Shown here piece after piece: positions 14,601 to 23,376 of a DNA stretch of 64,000 bases. Numbering within the stretch: position 1 is the stretch's first letter; every line of letters starts with the position of its first letter. Below the pieces are notes generated by a model. That model was not told where the DNA came from, ran no database searches, and saw nothing but the letters and a program-made list of their open reading frames with translations. The stretch comes from Dactylorhiza incarnata. Lineage: Eukaryota > Streptophyta > Magnoliopsida > Asparagales > Orchidaceae. Location: the NCBI GenBank assembly GCA_033032865.1, contig JAWHQI010000264.1, positions 806,001 to 870,000 on the forward strand, read 5' to 3'. The translations under genes were made by a program, and so were the position numbers.

Positions 14601-17600
14601 TAGGAGATAGCGCTGGGCGGTAGCGGCCTGTGTGAGTTGGCGGTCTGCATCTGCGGTCTCGTCAGGAGGGTGTGCGAGCAGCGAGCTCGCGCGGTCTGGA
14701 GATAGCGCAGGCGCTAGCGCTAGCGCAGGCGCTAGTGAGGAGTTGAGAAGCGGACTCTGTCCGCGACCAGTTGTTGTTACTTACTCTTGGCTGTTGTGAA
14801 TCAAGTTGTATGCAACTTGTATTCAGCTAGTTTCTCTTGTAATTGCTGTAACTATTTGTCAAGTAATAGAGAAGTGTTTTTGTTCATTCTTGGTGTGCTT
14901 GTCTCAGTGTTCCATCGATCTTGAAAACTTCACATGGTATCAGAGGTAGGTTGAAACAAGCACTGAGTTACAAGTACTGAGCAACCAAGATGGACGACGG
15001 AGGAGGCTATGCGAGAGGTCTTGGCATTGAGCTACTCACTCAGACAAATTACAAGAAGTGGAAGTCTTGTATGGAGAGTTACTTGCTTGGAGAGGACCTA
15101 TGGGAGGTCGTTGGAGGAGATGAGCAAGAGGAAGTTGTAGCTGTCGGAGACAATGGTCCAGCTGTGAGAGCTTGGAGGAAGACAAACGCCAAAGCGGAGT
15201 TCACCTTGAAGAGAGCTATTGCTCCTGACTTGTTCGACCACATCATGGGTTGTAAGTCAGTGTCTGAGATCTGGAAAGCTCTTGATGGGTTGTTCAACAA
15301 GAAGAACTTAGCGCGGCTACAGTTTTTGGAGAATGAGTTGGCGCGGTCCACTCAGGGAGAGTTGTCGATATCCACCTTCTTCCTGAAGGTGAAGAACCTG
15401 TGTGCGGAGATCTCGGCTTTGGATCATGATGAGCCAATCTCTGAGGCGAAGTTGAAGAGGCATATACTCTGAGGCTTGCGAAAGGAGTATACGGCGTTTG
15501 TTACATCTGTGCAAGGATGGGCTACTCAACCCTCCCTTCTGGAGCCGGAGAACCTGCTGTCGTCACAAGAGAGCCTGGTGAAGCAGATGGCGGGAGTGTC
15601 TATCTCAGGGGGAGATAGCGAGGTGTTATTCTCAAGCAAGAAGAAGACATGGGACAAGAAGAAGAAGAACTCCGGAGAAGGACCGTCAACGTCTTCTCAG
15701 AGAGATAGGGAGAACTTTCTCCCTCCATATGACAAGAAGGGGAGACCCTTTTGCTTTGCCTGCAAGAAGTACGGGCACATGGCAAAGGAGTGTCGGTCAA
15801 ATCTCAAGGCCAATCATGTTGCTGAGAGAGGTGGAGACCATCAAAGAGATGGAGGAAGAGGTCGAGGTCACCAGGGAGGTGAAGGCAGAGACAACTGCTT
15901 CCTGGCTGAGATGGCGGCAACGTCAGTCGATGCCTGGGCTTCTGCCAACTTTGAGAATGACTGGATAGTAGACTCCGATTGCGGACACCATCTCACTGGA
16001 GATGTGTCCAAATTTGCCTCTCTAAAGGCATATGGAGGAACTGATGTTATCATCACTGCGGATGATACGGTGCATCCAGTTGAGCAAGAAGGGATGGTTT
16101 CCCTTGGAAGTGAAGAGAATCCCGTGACACTGAAGAGTGTGTACCACGTGTCGGGCATGAAAAAGAATCTCTTCTCGGTTGCGAATACAGTGGATGCAGG
16201 ATACCACGTGCTGTTCGGACCGAAGGAGGTGAAGTTCCTGAAGAATCTGTCTTCAGTTGATGTTGATGTCACGCTCACCGGGAGAAGGGTGAAGGACTTG
16301 TATGTTCTATCTGCAAGTGCCTATGTGGATAAGCTGAAGACAAATGACAGCGCAGCGATCTGGCATGAGAGGCTAGGTCATGTGGGGATGGATAAGCTGA
16401 AGATGATAGCGGCGAAGGGACTGGTGTCTGACCTGCCTAATCTCTCTTCCTACGGCGACGGCCATGTATGCGAGGGCTGTCAATATGGAAAGTCACATCG
16501 ACTTCCGTTTGACAAGTCGGAGACAGGGTGTAAGGCATCTCTGGAGTGCGTACACGCTGATGTGATGGGGTCGTGCGCCACCCTGACTTATGGATGAAAT
16601 AAGTGTGCGCTGATCTTGGTGGATGATTATACCCGCTACACGTGGGTTTACTTCTTGAGGGAAAAGGCGGAGGTGTTTGAGAAGTTCCAAGAGTGGAAGG
16701 AACTTGTGGAGGGGAGGCTGAACTTGAGGGTGAAGAAGCTGCGAAGTGATAATGGGGGGGAGTTTACCTCTAACTCGTTTGCTTCTTTCTGCAGGAAAAA
16801 CGGCATTCGGTGAGAGCTCTCCTGCGCCCACACCCCTCAACAAAATGGGGTCGCAGAGAGGAAGATCCGTCATCTGGTGGAGACTACCAGGAGTTGGCTA
16901 CATGCCAAGGGAATTCCCAAAGCCTTGTGAGCAGAGGGAATGACGTGTGTCACCCATGTGATCAACCGGCTACTTCTGAGTCCTAACAGGATGGTGTCTC
17001 CACACCAACTCATGTTCGGGGAGAAGTCAAATGTGAGTCACATGAGGGTGTTTGGCTCTACCTGCTTCGTGCACATTCCGGAGGCTGAGAGAACCAAGTT
17101 GGAGCCGAAAGCGAGGAAGTGTGTCTTCATCGGCTACGACGAGCGGAAGAAGGGGTGGAAGTGCATGAATCCGCAGACCCACAAGTTCGTCGTCTCGCGC
17201 GACGTGGTATTTGACGAACTGATCTCGTATCAGAGAGTCTCTTCTGTGGTGCTGCCGGAGAGTGGAGGTTCTAGCATGAGTGAAGAGAGAGTCACTGAGG
17301 ACTCTACTGTGGAGTTGGAGCTATCTCCCAGTGCCCCATCGCCATCTGGCTCAGGGGGAGCTTCAAGTTCGAGAAGCAGGGGGAGCAGTGCTCCAAGAGA
17401 AGAGGGGAGAAGAGTTGTAGAGGAGAAGTCTACTGGGGCGGTAGATAGTGGTCAAGCCTTGAGAAGGTCGAAGCGAACCATCGTCCCGCCTTCTCGCTAT
17501 AAGGAGGGGAATTTCGTGAGTTTGGTCTTTTGCTTCTTCGCAGGACCACTCAACGAGAGGGAACATGCCCGCTTTGAAGATGTTATTGGCACTAAGGAGT

Positions 17601-20327
17601 GGGACGTGGCCATGGATGAGGAGATGGAGGCGTTGAAGAAGAATGAGACATGGGACCTTGTTCCCATGGTGGAGGGCATCAAACCTGTCACCTGCAAGTG
17701 GGTGTACAAGGTAAAGAAGAGAGCTGTCGGAGGAGTAGAGCGGTACAAGGCTAGGCTTGTCGCTCGAGGTTTCTTGCAAACCTATGGTGAGGACTATGAG
17801 GAGACATTTAGTCATGTGGCGAAGATGACGTCGGTGAGGACGGTCATAGCTCTTGTGGCGTGCAGAGGGTGGAAGCTGTGACAGCTTGATGTGAAGAACG
17901 CATTCCTGTATGGAGAGATTGACAAGGACATATTCATGGTGCAATCACCTGGATACGTGTCCAAGTCACACCCACATCATGTGTGCAAGCTGAAGAAGGC
18001 CCTCTACGGGTTGAAACAGGCACCGAGAGTCTGGTATAGGAAGATTGCGGAGTACCTGCAGTTCTGTGGTTATGATGCCTCAGACTCAGACTCCAACATG
18101 TTTGTAAAGAAGAGTGGAGATCTTCGTGTGCTGGTGTTGCTGTACGTCGACGACATGATCGTGACCGGGAACAACAGTGAAGAGGTCGCGACGCAGAGAC
18201 AACAGTTATCTATTCGCTTTGAGATGACGGAACTTGGTGAACTGCATCATTTCCTTAGACTTCAGATTGAGAAGAGAAGTTGTGGACTGTTCGTTTCCCA
18301 GAGGGCTTACGCTGAGAAGATCGTCGAGAGATTCAGCATGAAGGAGGGGAAGAGCAGCTCTGTTCCACTGGAGGTTGGGTTGAAGCTTCGGAAGGAAGAA
18401 GGGAGGATTCTTTCTGGTCCGAAGGTCTTCCGGGCACTGATGGGGAGTTTGATCTACCTGACTATCACGAGGCCGGACATCGCTTTTGCCGTCGGCCGAG
18501 TTAGTCGGTATATGCAAGAGCCGCGGAAGCCTCATCTGGAGGCAGCCAAAGGGATTCTGAAGTACGTGAAGGGGACCCTTGAGATGGGGTTGTCTTATGG
18601 AGAGAAGTCTGACTTCAAGCTGCATGGGTACACGGATGCAGACTACGGAGGTGACGCTGATGATCGCAAGTCGACCTCAGGTCATGTGTTTCTATGTGGA
18701 GCATCTGTTATCTCGTGGTGTAGCAAGAAGCAGGATTCTATCTCCTTATCCACCACGGAGGCTGAGTACAAGGCGTCGTGCTTAGCAGCCCAAGAGTGTG
18801 TCTGGCTGAGGAGGCTGGTGTACGACGTGGACGAGAAGGTCAGCGGACCTACTGTTCTTCGCGGTGACAACGAGAGCGCCCTGAAACTGGTAATCAATTC
18901 AGTTTGTCACGCAAGAACAAAGCATATTGAGATCGAGCATCACTTCATCAGAGAGAAGGTGTTGGGTGGCTTGATTGCGGTGGAGCATGTGCAGAGCGAA
19001 GACAACATAGCGGATATATTCACGAAGCCCCTATCTGCGGGGCCGTTCAGGAGGCTTCGCTCGCTACTCGGAGTGGTTGTCGGAGCTCGCTTTAAGGGGG
19101 AGTGTTAAAATTTGTGAAGTGAGTTAGCGCAGGCGCTAGCGCTAGCGCAGACGCTAGACCCACTTCTTTGTGGCGACTCCCGATTCTATAAATAGGGGCC
19201 AATCCTCCTTCAGAGTAGATCAGAGAACAGAGGAGACTTGTGCGGTCTGAATAGGCGGTCTCAGTGAGAACGAACTTGGGCGGTCTGAACTAGGCGGTCT
19301 CAAGTGGGAGTGAACTCGGAGTGAGTTCGGAGCGACCTAGAGCAAGGTTCGCAAGCTGTGTGAGACCGCAAGCTAGCGCCGGCGGTAGGAGATATCGCTG
19401 GGCGGTAGCGACCTGTGTGAGTTGGCGGTCTACATCTGCGGTCTCGTCAGGAGGGTGTGCGAGCAGCGAGCTCGCGCGGTCTGGAGATAGCGCAGGCGCT
19501 AGCGCTAGTGCAGGCGCTAGTGAGGAGTTGAGAACCGGACTTTGTCCGCGACCAGTTGTTGTTACTTACTCTTGGCTGTTGTGAATCAAGTTATATGCAA
19601 CTTGTATTCAGCCCGTTTCTCTTGTAATTGCTGTAACTATTTGTCAAGTAACAGAGAAGTGTTTTTGTTCATTCTTGGTGTGTTTGTCTCAGTGTTCCAT
19701 CGATCTTGAAAACTTCACAGATTCATGCATATTGATAATAGAAGCATGCATATTGATAGTTGACAGTGACACTGACCTGTAAGCATTAATTTTGCGTTGA
19801 AAAATACGTTGGATCACAAATTTGTTACCCCCCAACTTGGTCCAATTTTGTTCATGCTCCCCAACGCAATCAAAAATACAGTAGAAAGAGCAGATAAATA
19901 CCATCCCCAGCAAGTTAGATCCAAAATGTTCCCATGAAAGCAAACAACCTTAACAGATTTCATCGCAAAATTAAAAAAAGCTAACGATCTCATTACAATC
20001 ACAAGATTCTTCAAGTAAACTGGGAAAAACAATCCATTCAAAATGAAACGGGAACGGAAATGAAGCTCCGCCAATGAACACATAAGAAAAGCAAAATTTG
20101 GCGTAGAACAGCAAGATCGAAGGCCTACCAGTCTCCAGTATCATAGCTATGTACGAGTTGCGCCGCTTCTCGAAGGCCTTGAGACTGAAAAATCCGGCGA
20201 AGAGAAGAGGGATGCCCGCAGCGGCGCCTCCGGCAAGCGAGGCAGTACTTCCGCGGCGTAAGTAGCCCATCGCCCCGCCGGCCAGTACCAGCAGGCCATA
20301 CGGGATCGTGAAGCAGAAGTCGTGCAT
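2231..20327 (-). CDS. FAX6-like: FAX/TMEM14-family membrane protein, join(20129..20327, 5085..5172, 2231..2303)
   Basis: A small integral membrane protein of the TMEM14 / FATTY ACID EXPORT family. Short plant members (FAX5-7 type) have no plastid transit peptide and are placed in the secretory pathway/ER, with a proposed role in fatty-acid movement. Three exons of 199, 88 and 73 nt sum to 360 nt, i.e. 119 aa plus TAA, the usual length. The protein starts MHDFCFTIPYG and ends KIATGGNHIPPKAE, both family signatures. Four hydrophobic segments lie near residues 5-22, 30-49, 59-77 and 88-106, rich in GxxxG-like small residues. Splice sites are canonical: donor GTAGGC after 20129, acceptor GTGCAG before 5172, donor GTTAGT-like after 5085, acceptor TTTGCAG before 2303; phases 1 and 2 agree across the joins. 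Intron 1 (14,956 bp) and intron 2 (2,781 bp) are full of transposons, which hides the gene from simple ORF calling. FAX5 versus FAX6 orthology is uncertain. Confidence 0.88.
2635..3080. repeat. possible MITE-like repeat in FAX intron 2
   Basis: The left end has 'GACTCAATGCTCACCAGACTC' and the right end has, in inverted orientation, a related block around 'GCGCATTGAGCTTTTAAT', with further 'GCGC'-rich text between 2990 and 3055. The arms match only partly and I see no clear target-site duplication, so this is a weak call. Confidence 0.28.
3226..3538 (+). repeat. Ty3/gypsy 5' LTR (truncated element)
   Basis: A 313-bp LTR beginning TGTTACGCCC and ending CTAACA, followed two bases later by a primer-binding site. 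It holds a TATA-like 'GTATATATATACC' near 3402. No matching 3' LTR is found, so the element is a 5' fragment in intron 2 of the FAX-like gene. TGTTACG starts are shared with the gag-only elements at 9571 and 29162. Confidence 0.75.
3541..3552 (+). other. primer-binding site (initiator tRNA-Met type)
   Basis: TGGTATCAGAGG lies two bases after the LTR end. It matches the start of the plant iMet-tRNA complementary sequence used by many LTR retrotransposons. Confidence 0.75.
3569..4476 (+). pseudogene. Ty3/gypsy gag fragment, frameshifted
   Basis: Starts MVNTRSQEEFSRIETLEENV, a typical gypsy Gag N-terminus with a short coiled coil, followed by a Gly/Pro/Ala-rich linker. The first frame ends at 4252. 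Gag similarity continues in another frame from about 4117 with 'MYFPEFEGGDALEWIQKAELFF', and stops at 4476 inside the capsid-like domain. The protein is therefore split by a frameshift near 4100. Zinc knuckle, protease, RT and integrase are all missing. Sequence from 4477 to about 4960 may be another LTR-like fragment but I could not pair it with anything. Confidence 0.7.
5085..5172 (-). CDS. FAX6-like: FAX-like gene, exon 2
   Basis: Encodes residues 67-95 and part of codon 96. It contains the family block VMGQRYLQTSKIMPSGIVA. It is bounded by a GTGCAG acceptor and a GTTAG donor. At 88 nt it is too short to stand out as an ORF. Confidence 0.87.
5583..5614 (+). repeat. 32-base poly-G tract
   Basis: An uninterrupted run of 32 G in intron 1 of the FAX-like gene. 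Its exact length is the kind of thing sequencing reports badly. Confidence 0.9.
5952..6322 (+). repeat. long direct repeat, copy 1
   Basis: Shares most of its length with 13251-13662, including 'GAGTTAAAGCAATTTGAAGA', 'CTCTGCTTGAGGAGAGAGGG' and 'GTTGAGGGTGGTAC'. Copy 2 has an extra block of about 60 bp near 13435-13495. Neither copy has TG...CA ends. Everything between them is the copia relic with its nested gypsy element. Confidence 0.8.
7191..9215 (+). pseudogene. decayed Ty1/copia element, gag to integrase
   Basis: A heavily mutated copia polyprotein with landmarks in the correct order. A gag start with 'ITTNKLNGDNF' lies near 7265. A zinc-knuckle remnant 'WCDHCNK' lies near 7940. A protease motif 'IIDFGATDHMT' (family D-S-G) lies at about 8152-8190. 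An integrase start 'HSDIW' lies near 8740, 'HSDN' and 'TERKN' segments at about 8915-9080, and the integrase C-terminal end at about 9130-9215. Many frameshifts and stops separate them. The RT part resumes at about 12540, on the far side of the nested gypsy element. No LTRs could be paired. The element lies inside intron 1 of the FAX-like gene. Confidence 0.7.
9566..9570 (+). repeat. target-site duplication AAAAC (left)
   Basis: AAAAC immediately precedes the 5' LTR and is repeated at 12368-12372 after the 3' LTR. Confidence 0.8.
9571..9950 (+). repeat. 5' LTR of gag-only gypsy element
   Basis: Begins GGTTACGGGTCC (TG start mutated to GG) and ends CCCTTAACA. It contains an 'AATAAAATAG' signal-like motif near 9786. 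It pairs with 11989-12367. Confidence 0.85.
9954..9965 (+). other. primer-binding site (initiator tRNA-Met type)
   Basis: TGGTATCAGAGC three bases after the 5' LTR end. Confidence 0.8.
10259..10283 (+). repeat. 25-base poly-C tract
   Basis: An uninterrupted C run in the leader of the gag-only gypsy element. Confidence 0.85.
10945..11928 (+). pseudogene. Ty3/gypsy gag with three in-frame stops
   Basis: One reading frame runs from ATG at 10945 to the stop ending at 11928, interrupted by TAG (11029-11031), TAA (11263-11265) and TAG (11560-11562), with no frameshift. It shows a capsid-type core with 'RQTGSVDDYLDQF' and a zinc knuckle 'GLCYNCDEQYTRGHKCK' near its end. The upstream leader is about 1 kb and lacks a convincing protein. 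The gag would be about 327 codons. Confidence 0.78.
11942..11988 (+). pseudogene. relic of the Pol C-terminal tail next to the 3' LTR
   Basis: A short stretch reading ISLELEDKLFLQGGRD resembles the 'LEDK..L..GG' tail found at the very end of many Ty3/gypsy Pol proteins. It is in a different frame from gag. Its purine-rich end (GGCGGGAGAGA) can serve as the polypurine tract. It marks the right edge of the internal deletion. Confidence 0.55.
11989..12367 (+). repeat. 3' LTR of gag-only gypsy element
   Basis: Begins TATTATGGGTCC and ends CCCTTAACA; followed by the AAAAC target duplication at 12368-12372. Confidence 0.85.
12540..12850 (+). pseudogene. decayed Ty1/copia RT N-terminus (continuation of the relic)
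   Basis: Shows, in order, 'HEALGD', 'KEEINALKKIET', an 'ETFAFVAKIN' segment and 'WSLHQLDV', which are consecutive blocks of the copia reverse transcriptase start. Frames shift between them. It directly follows the gypsy insertion and continues the integrase relic ending at about 9215. Downstream RT and RNase H are not seen before 13250. Confidence 0.7.
13251..13662 (+). repeat. long direct repeat, copy 2
   Basis: Partner of 5952-6322, with an extra internal block of about 60 bp near 13435-13495. Same orientation as copy 1. Confidence 0.8.
13663..14306. other. unassigned intron sequence with a primer-site-like motif
   Basis: No gene seen. 'TTTGGCGCCCCAACGGTGGG' near 13820 resembles primer-binding sites of some Ty3/gypsy elements, so a solo LTR end could lie just upstream, but I cannot find a start or a partner. 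Confidence 0.3.
14307..14311 (+). repeat. target-site duplication GATTC (left)
   Basis: GATTC before the copia 5' LTR, repeated at 19720-19724. Confidence 0.9.
14312..14934 (+). repeat. 5' LTR of copia element 1
   Basis: TGTTAAAAT...CTTCACA. TATA-like TATAAATA at about 14379. It contains repeated 'GGCGGTCT' motifs and overlapping palindromes of the 'GGCGCTAGCGC' type at about 14705-14735. It has about 23 bp that the 3' LTR lacks. Confidence 0.93.
14935..14947 (+). other. primer-binding site (initiator tRNA-Met type)
   Basis: TGGTATCAGAGGT directly abuts the LTR end. Confidence 0.85.
14990..19108 (+). pseudogene. Ty1/copia gag-pol polyprotein with five in-frame TGA stops
   Basis: A single frame of about 1,370 codons coding gag, protease, integrase, RT and RNase H in copia order. 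Gag N-terminal domain is at 14990-15700 and a CCHC knuckle (CFACKKYGHMAKEC) at about 15752-15793. The protease site reads D-S-D at 15971-15979 instead of D-S-G. A pre-integrase HHCC region lies at about 16350-16500, integrase with SDNGGEF near 16747, RT box YVDD at 18143-18154, and RNase H with 'STTEAEYKA' near 18755. Nonsense codons are at 15470-15472, 16595-16597, 16811-16813, 16928-16930 and 17879-17881, all TGA and with no frameshift. The normal stop codon (19106-19108) lies inside the 3' LTR. It is not able to make its own protein. Confidence 0.93.
19103..19719 (+). repeat. 3' LTR of copia element 1
   Basis: Starts TGTTAAAAT after the tract AAGGGGGAG and ends CTTCACA, followed by GATTC (19720-19724). 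It has an extra copy of a 'GCTAGCGCAGACGCTAG'-type palindrome absent from the 5' LTR. Confidence 0.93.
20129..20327 (-). CDS. FAX6-like: FAX-like gene, exon 1 (coding part)
   Basis: Encodes the start codon through residue Thr66 plus one base of the next codon. It is GC-rich, unlike the AT-rich introns. The frame stays open past the donor GTAGGC for a further 52 codons, but those residues lose all family similarity, which fixes the exon end at 20129. Confidence 0.88.
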
Positions 20328-20525
20328 CTCTGGCTCTGCTCTTCCCCTTTCTAGATCTCACGGCTCTATTAACGGAGATAGGAGAAAAAAGAAGGCGCTC
20401 GGACCTGGAACTGCTGCTTCATCGTTATTTTATATTTTTATTTGTAGAGAGGAAAGTGTGCCCGCCACGAACAAGTCGAATTTTATTTTGATGAGCACGT
20501 TTGTGTTTCCCTTCTTTTATTATTA

Positions 20526-20891
20526 GGACGATGTTAATAGCAAATTTTAAACGGATATTAGCAAATCATCAAAACTTAAAAAAATATGTGTTTTTTGAAA
20601 ATACATCTTTCGTGTTGAACATTTTGCCTAAAAATGCACGGGTTAAGCGCATTTTCAAAATGCGCGAGACTATTGTGAAATGTTTTGAGATTTTGAAAAT
20701 ACGCTTAACCCGTACTTTTTTAGACAAAATGTTCAACACGAAAGTTGTAGATCTCGACGAGATCTACAACTTTGATGTTGAACACTTTCCCTAAAAATGC
20801 ACCTATAAGGCGTATTTTGAAATACCGCGTATTTTTTTAAGTTTTGATGGTTTGCTAATATCCGTTCAAGGTTTTGCTATTAACAACGTCC
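20526..20891. mobile_element. palindromic MULE-like MITE, family 1 copy A
   Basis: A near-complete inverted repeat starting GGACGATGTTAATAGC and ending with its complement GTTAACAACGTCC-like text, with 8-bp target duplications TATTATTA (20518-20525 and 20892-20899). Inside each arm is a smaller palindrome centred on 'GATCTCGACGAGATC'. It lies about 200 bp upstream of the FAX-like start codon, in its promoter region. It belongs to the same family as 46171-46601, and the ends resemble those of the 10-kb composite at 48139. Confidence 0.8.
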
Positions 20892-20902
20892 TATTATTAT
20901 TA

Positions 20903-21166
20903 GGCGATTGTTATCCGCACTATAGTTTTGGCTATTCGCACTCTTTTTGTATGAGTTATTACGCGTCTTTTGGAAATAAGCCTTGTATCTGCATTTTGTA
21001 GGAAAAGTGTTCAACAAGAAACTTGTAGATCTCGTCGAGATCTACAAGTTTCTTGTTGAACACTTTTCGTAAAAATACATGTACAAGACGTATTTTCAAA
21101 ATGCGCGTTATAACTCATATAAAAAGAGTGCGGATAGCCAAAACTGTAGTGCGGATAACAATCGCC
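20903..21166. mobile_element. palindromic MULE-like MITE, family 2
   Basis: TIRs start GGCGATTGTTATCCGCAC and are complementary over about 60 bp. The central palindrome includes 'GTAGATCTCGTCGAGATCTA'. It is flanked by TATTATTATTA on both sides (20892-20902 and 21167-21177). The left flank doubles as the right target duplication of the preceding element, so the two abut head to tail. Confidence 0.78.
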
Positions 21167-21464
21167 TATTATTATTATACGAAAAATTGGGGAGACCCTC
21201 CTTTTCCATGCCACGCTTTGACATCAGCTTTTCTTTTGACCTTAATAAATAAATATAGGGCACTGCTAAAGGGAAATAAAAAATGGCTTTCCGCACATCA
21301 ACATAACTTAAAATTCTCATTTAAAATTATTTTCGATTTTTTAATAGGCAAATTAAAAACGGTTATCCGCACACCAACATAACTTAAAATTCTCATCTAA
21401 AATTAGTTCAGAAATTTTCTACGGGCAAACCATAAGCCGCACACCAGCGCCGAAAACCCACCCT

Positions 21465-22135
21465 GACTTTTTTTTTGCCCGGGCGCGATATTTTCGCCCG
21501 GACGCGGTTTCTTCGCCAACGCACATTTTTTTCGCCCAGACGCGTTTTTTTTCGTTGGGGCGAGTTTTTTTCGCCCAAGCGCGATTTCGATTTTTTTCGC
21601 CCGGGCACATCGCTCGGGCGCGTTTTTTTCGCCCGGGCACGTTTTATTCGCCCGGGCGCGTTTTTTTTCCCCAGACGCATTTTTTTCGCCGGATCGCGTT
21701 TTTTTGGCCTGGGCGCGATTTTTTCGCCCTTGCGTGATTTTTTCGCCGGGGCGCGTTTTTTCGCCCGGACGCGATTTTTTCGCTCGGTCGCGATTTTTTC
21801 GCCCGGGCGCGTTTTTTTTCGTCGGGCGCGATTTTTTGCCCGGGCGAAAAATACGCGCTCGGGCGAAAAAAATCACGCCCGGGCGAAAAAAACGCGCCTG
21901 GGTGAAAAATACGCGCCCGGGCGAAAAATACGCGTCAGGGCGAAAAAATCGCGCCCGGGCGAAACAAAACGCGCTCGGGTGAAAAAATCGCGCCCGGGCG
22001 AAAACAAACGTGCCCGTGCGAAAAAAATGCGTCCGGTCGAAAAAAACGCGCCCGGACGAAAAAAATGCACACGGGCGAAAAAATCACGCCCGGGCGAAAA
22101 AATTGCGACCGGGCGAAAAAGTCGCGTGTCGGGCT
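21465..22135. repeat. fold-back GC-rich array 1 (CGCCCGGGCG units)
   Basis: About 35 units of roughly 18 bp of the form TTTTTTCGCCCGGGCGCG. Units run in one orientation to about 21840, then in the opposite orientation (CGCGCCCGGGCGAAAAAA) to the end, so the array is one large imperfect hairpin. Each unit contains the self-complementary decamer CGCCCGGGCG and TTTCGCCC. Long open frames here on both strands are repeat artefacts (Arg-Pro-Gly or Phe-Ala-Arg repeats). It is the inner arm of an inverted copy of the element at 23377. Confidence 0.88.
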
Positions 22136-22409
22136 AAACAATTGCGTGTCTGGCTAAAAATGCGCTATTGGTTATGATAATTTGTAGGAAGAAGCTTAGA
22201 AGCTCAACATTGATCAATGTCAATTCCTATGAAAGAAAGTCTTTCTGCAAACGAACAGTAAAAAATAATGAATATCAATTCTTATGATAGAAAATCATCA
22301 TATAGACGAACAAAAGAATTGGATTTAAACTTAATGTCATTTCCCGCGTGTATTGATATTGGATTGAAAGTCAATACTTCAATATCAATGTCTGTGAAAC
22401 GAACAGACC
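22136..22409 (-). mobile_element. TIR-proximal part of an inverted PIF/Harbinger-like copy
   Basis: This region, read on the minus strand, repeats the left part of 23377-24623 in the same order, from the TIR (complement ending at 22409) through 'TTGATCAATGTCAATT' near 22210 to array 1. Its distal TIR is missing beyond array 1. Together with 23377-24623 it forms a large inverted repeat around a 1-kb core. Confidence 0.65.
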
Positions 22410-22722
22410 GTTATAGTGTTCGTTTTTGGTTTTTATTAAGGGGATTGACATTCGCACAAAACCCATCAATAAACGAACAGTAAAAAATAATGAATATCAA
22501 TCCTGTGAAACGAACAAAAGAATTGGATTTAAACTCTTATGACAGAAAATTATGATACAGACGAACAAAAGAATTGAATTTAAACTCAATGTCATTTTCC
22601 GTGTGTATTGATATTGGATTGAAAATCAATACTTCAATATCAATGTCTGTGAAACAAACGGGCCCTTATAGTGTTCGTTTTTTGTTTTTATTAAGGAGAT
22701 TGACATTCGCACAAAACTCATA
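22258..22722 (+). repeat. tandem duplication of about 225-240 bp
   Basis: The block containing 'AAAAAATAATGAATATCAAT', 'ACGAACAAAAGAATTG' and 'GGATTGAAAxTCAATACTTC' occurs at about 22258-22480 and again at about 22481-22722. Both units end with 'GATTGACATTCGCACAAAAC'. Confidence 0.75.
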
Positions 22723-23367
22723 GGTTTTGAGGCTTCAAAAATCAATATTTCCTCAAAACTTACCTATTTTGATGGGTTTTGCGATCAACTTAATCGCACA
22801 CGATCATCTTCTTCACGGTTCCGCAGAAGCAGCGACGCAAAAGTCACGACATAGGTTTTTTAGGAGGTTTGTGCGGGTTGTTGCTCTATGTCGGCTGGTG
22901 ACAGTTTTGACCAGCATCGTCAGTCTACTAGAGCGCAACATGTCGGCCGTTGCTGCACTTCTTAAGGTGCAGTTCTCTAGTATGCTTTACTGCTATGACC
23001 ATATCCTCCGTCATGTTGTTCTCATGTTGTATTCGCGCTTCTCAGATTCGGTCACGTGGGTTAAATTTATTTCATTTGTTTTTTTTTTGGACCGATGAAC
23101 AAAACTGTTCCAGCGGGGCGACATTCACATCTTTCATGGAGGCATTCCGGTGGAGATTGGTCGGCTGGCGAAAGTGCTCCAGCGATCCATAGAGCCAAAA
23201 GTAAATTTCCTTCCCAAAATAATTTCAATTTTGAATTTTTTTGACACAAAACCTTCTCCAAACAAACAAAAACTTTTGTTTTGCCACATTTCCAAAACCC
23301 ATCAATTTTTAGTTTTGGACAAAATCAATTCCCTTCATATAAAACCCGTCAAACGAACGCACCCTTA
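22665..23367. mobile_element. possible small TIR element forming the core
   Basis: The left edge near 22665 ('GTGTTCGTTTTTTG') and the right edge near 23365 (complement 'GGGTGCGTTCGTTTGACG') look like imperfect inverted ends. The interior has weak open frames of up to 123 codons without a domain I recognise. Tentative. Confidence 0.3.
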
Positions 23368-23376
23368 AAATAGTTA

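Larger units (their letters stand above)
14312..19719 (+). mobile_element. complete Ty1/copia element 1
   Basis: A 5.4-kb element with LTRs of 623 and 617 bp, iMet-type primer site, one gag-pol frame, polypurine tract AAGGGGGAG and a perfect GATTC target duplication. It lies in intron 1 of the FAX-like gene, opposite to gene direction. The LTRs differ by about twenty substitutions and two larger indels by eye, so the insertion is not recent. Its relative at 36257 is younger. Confidence 0.95.
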
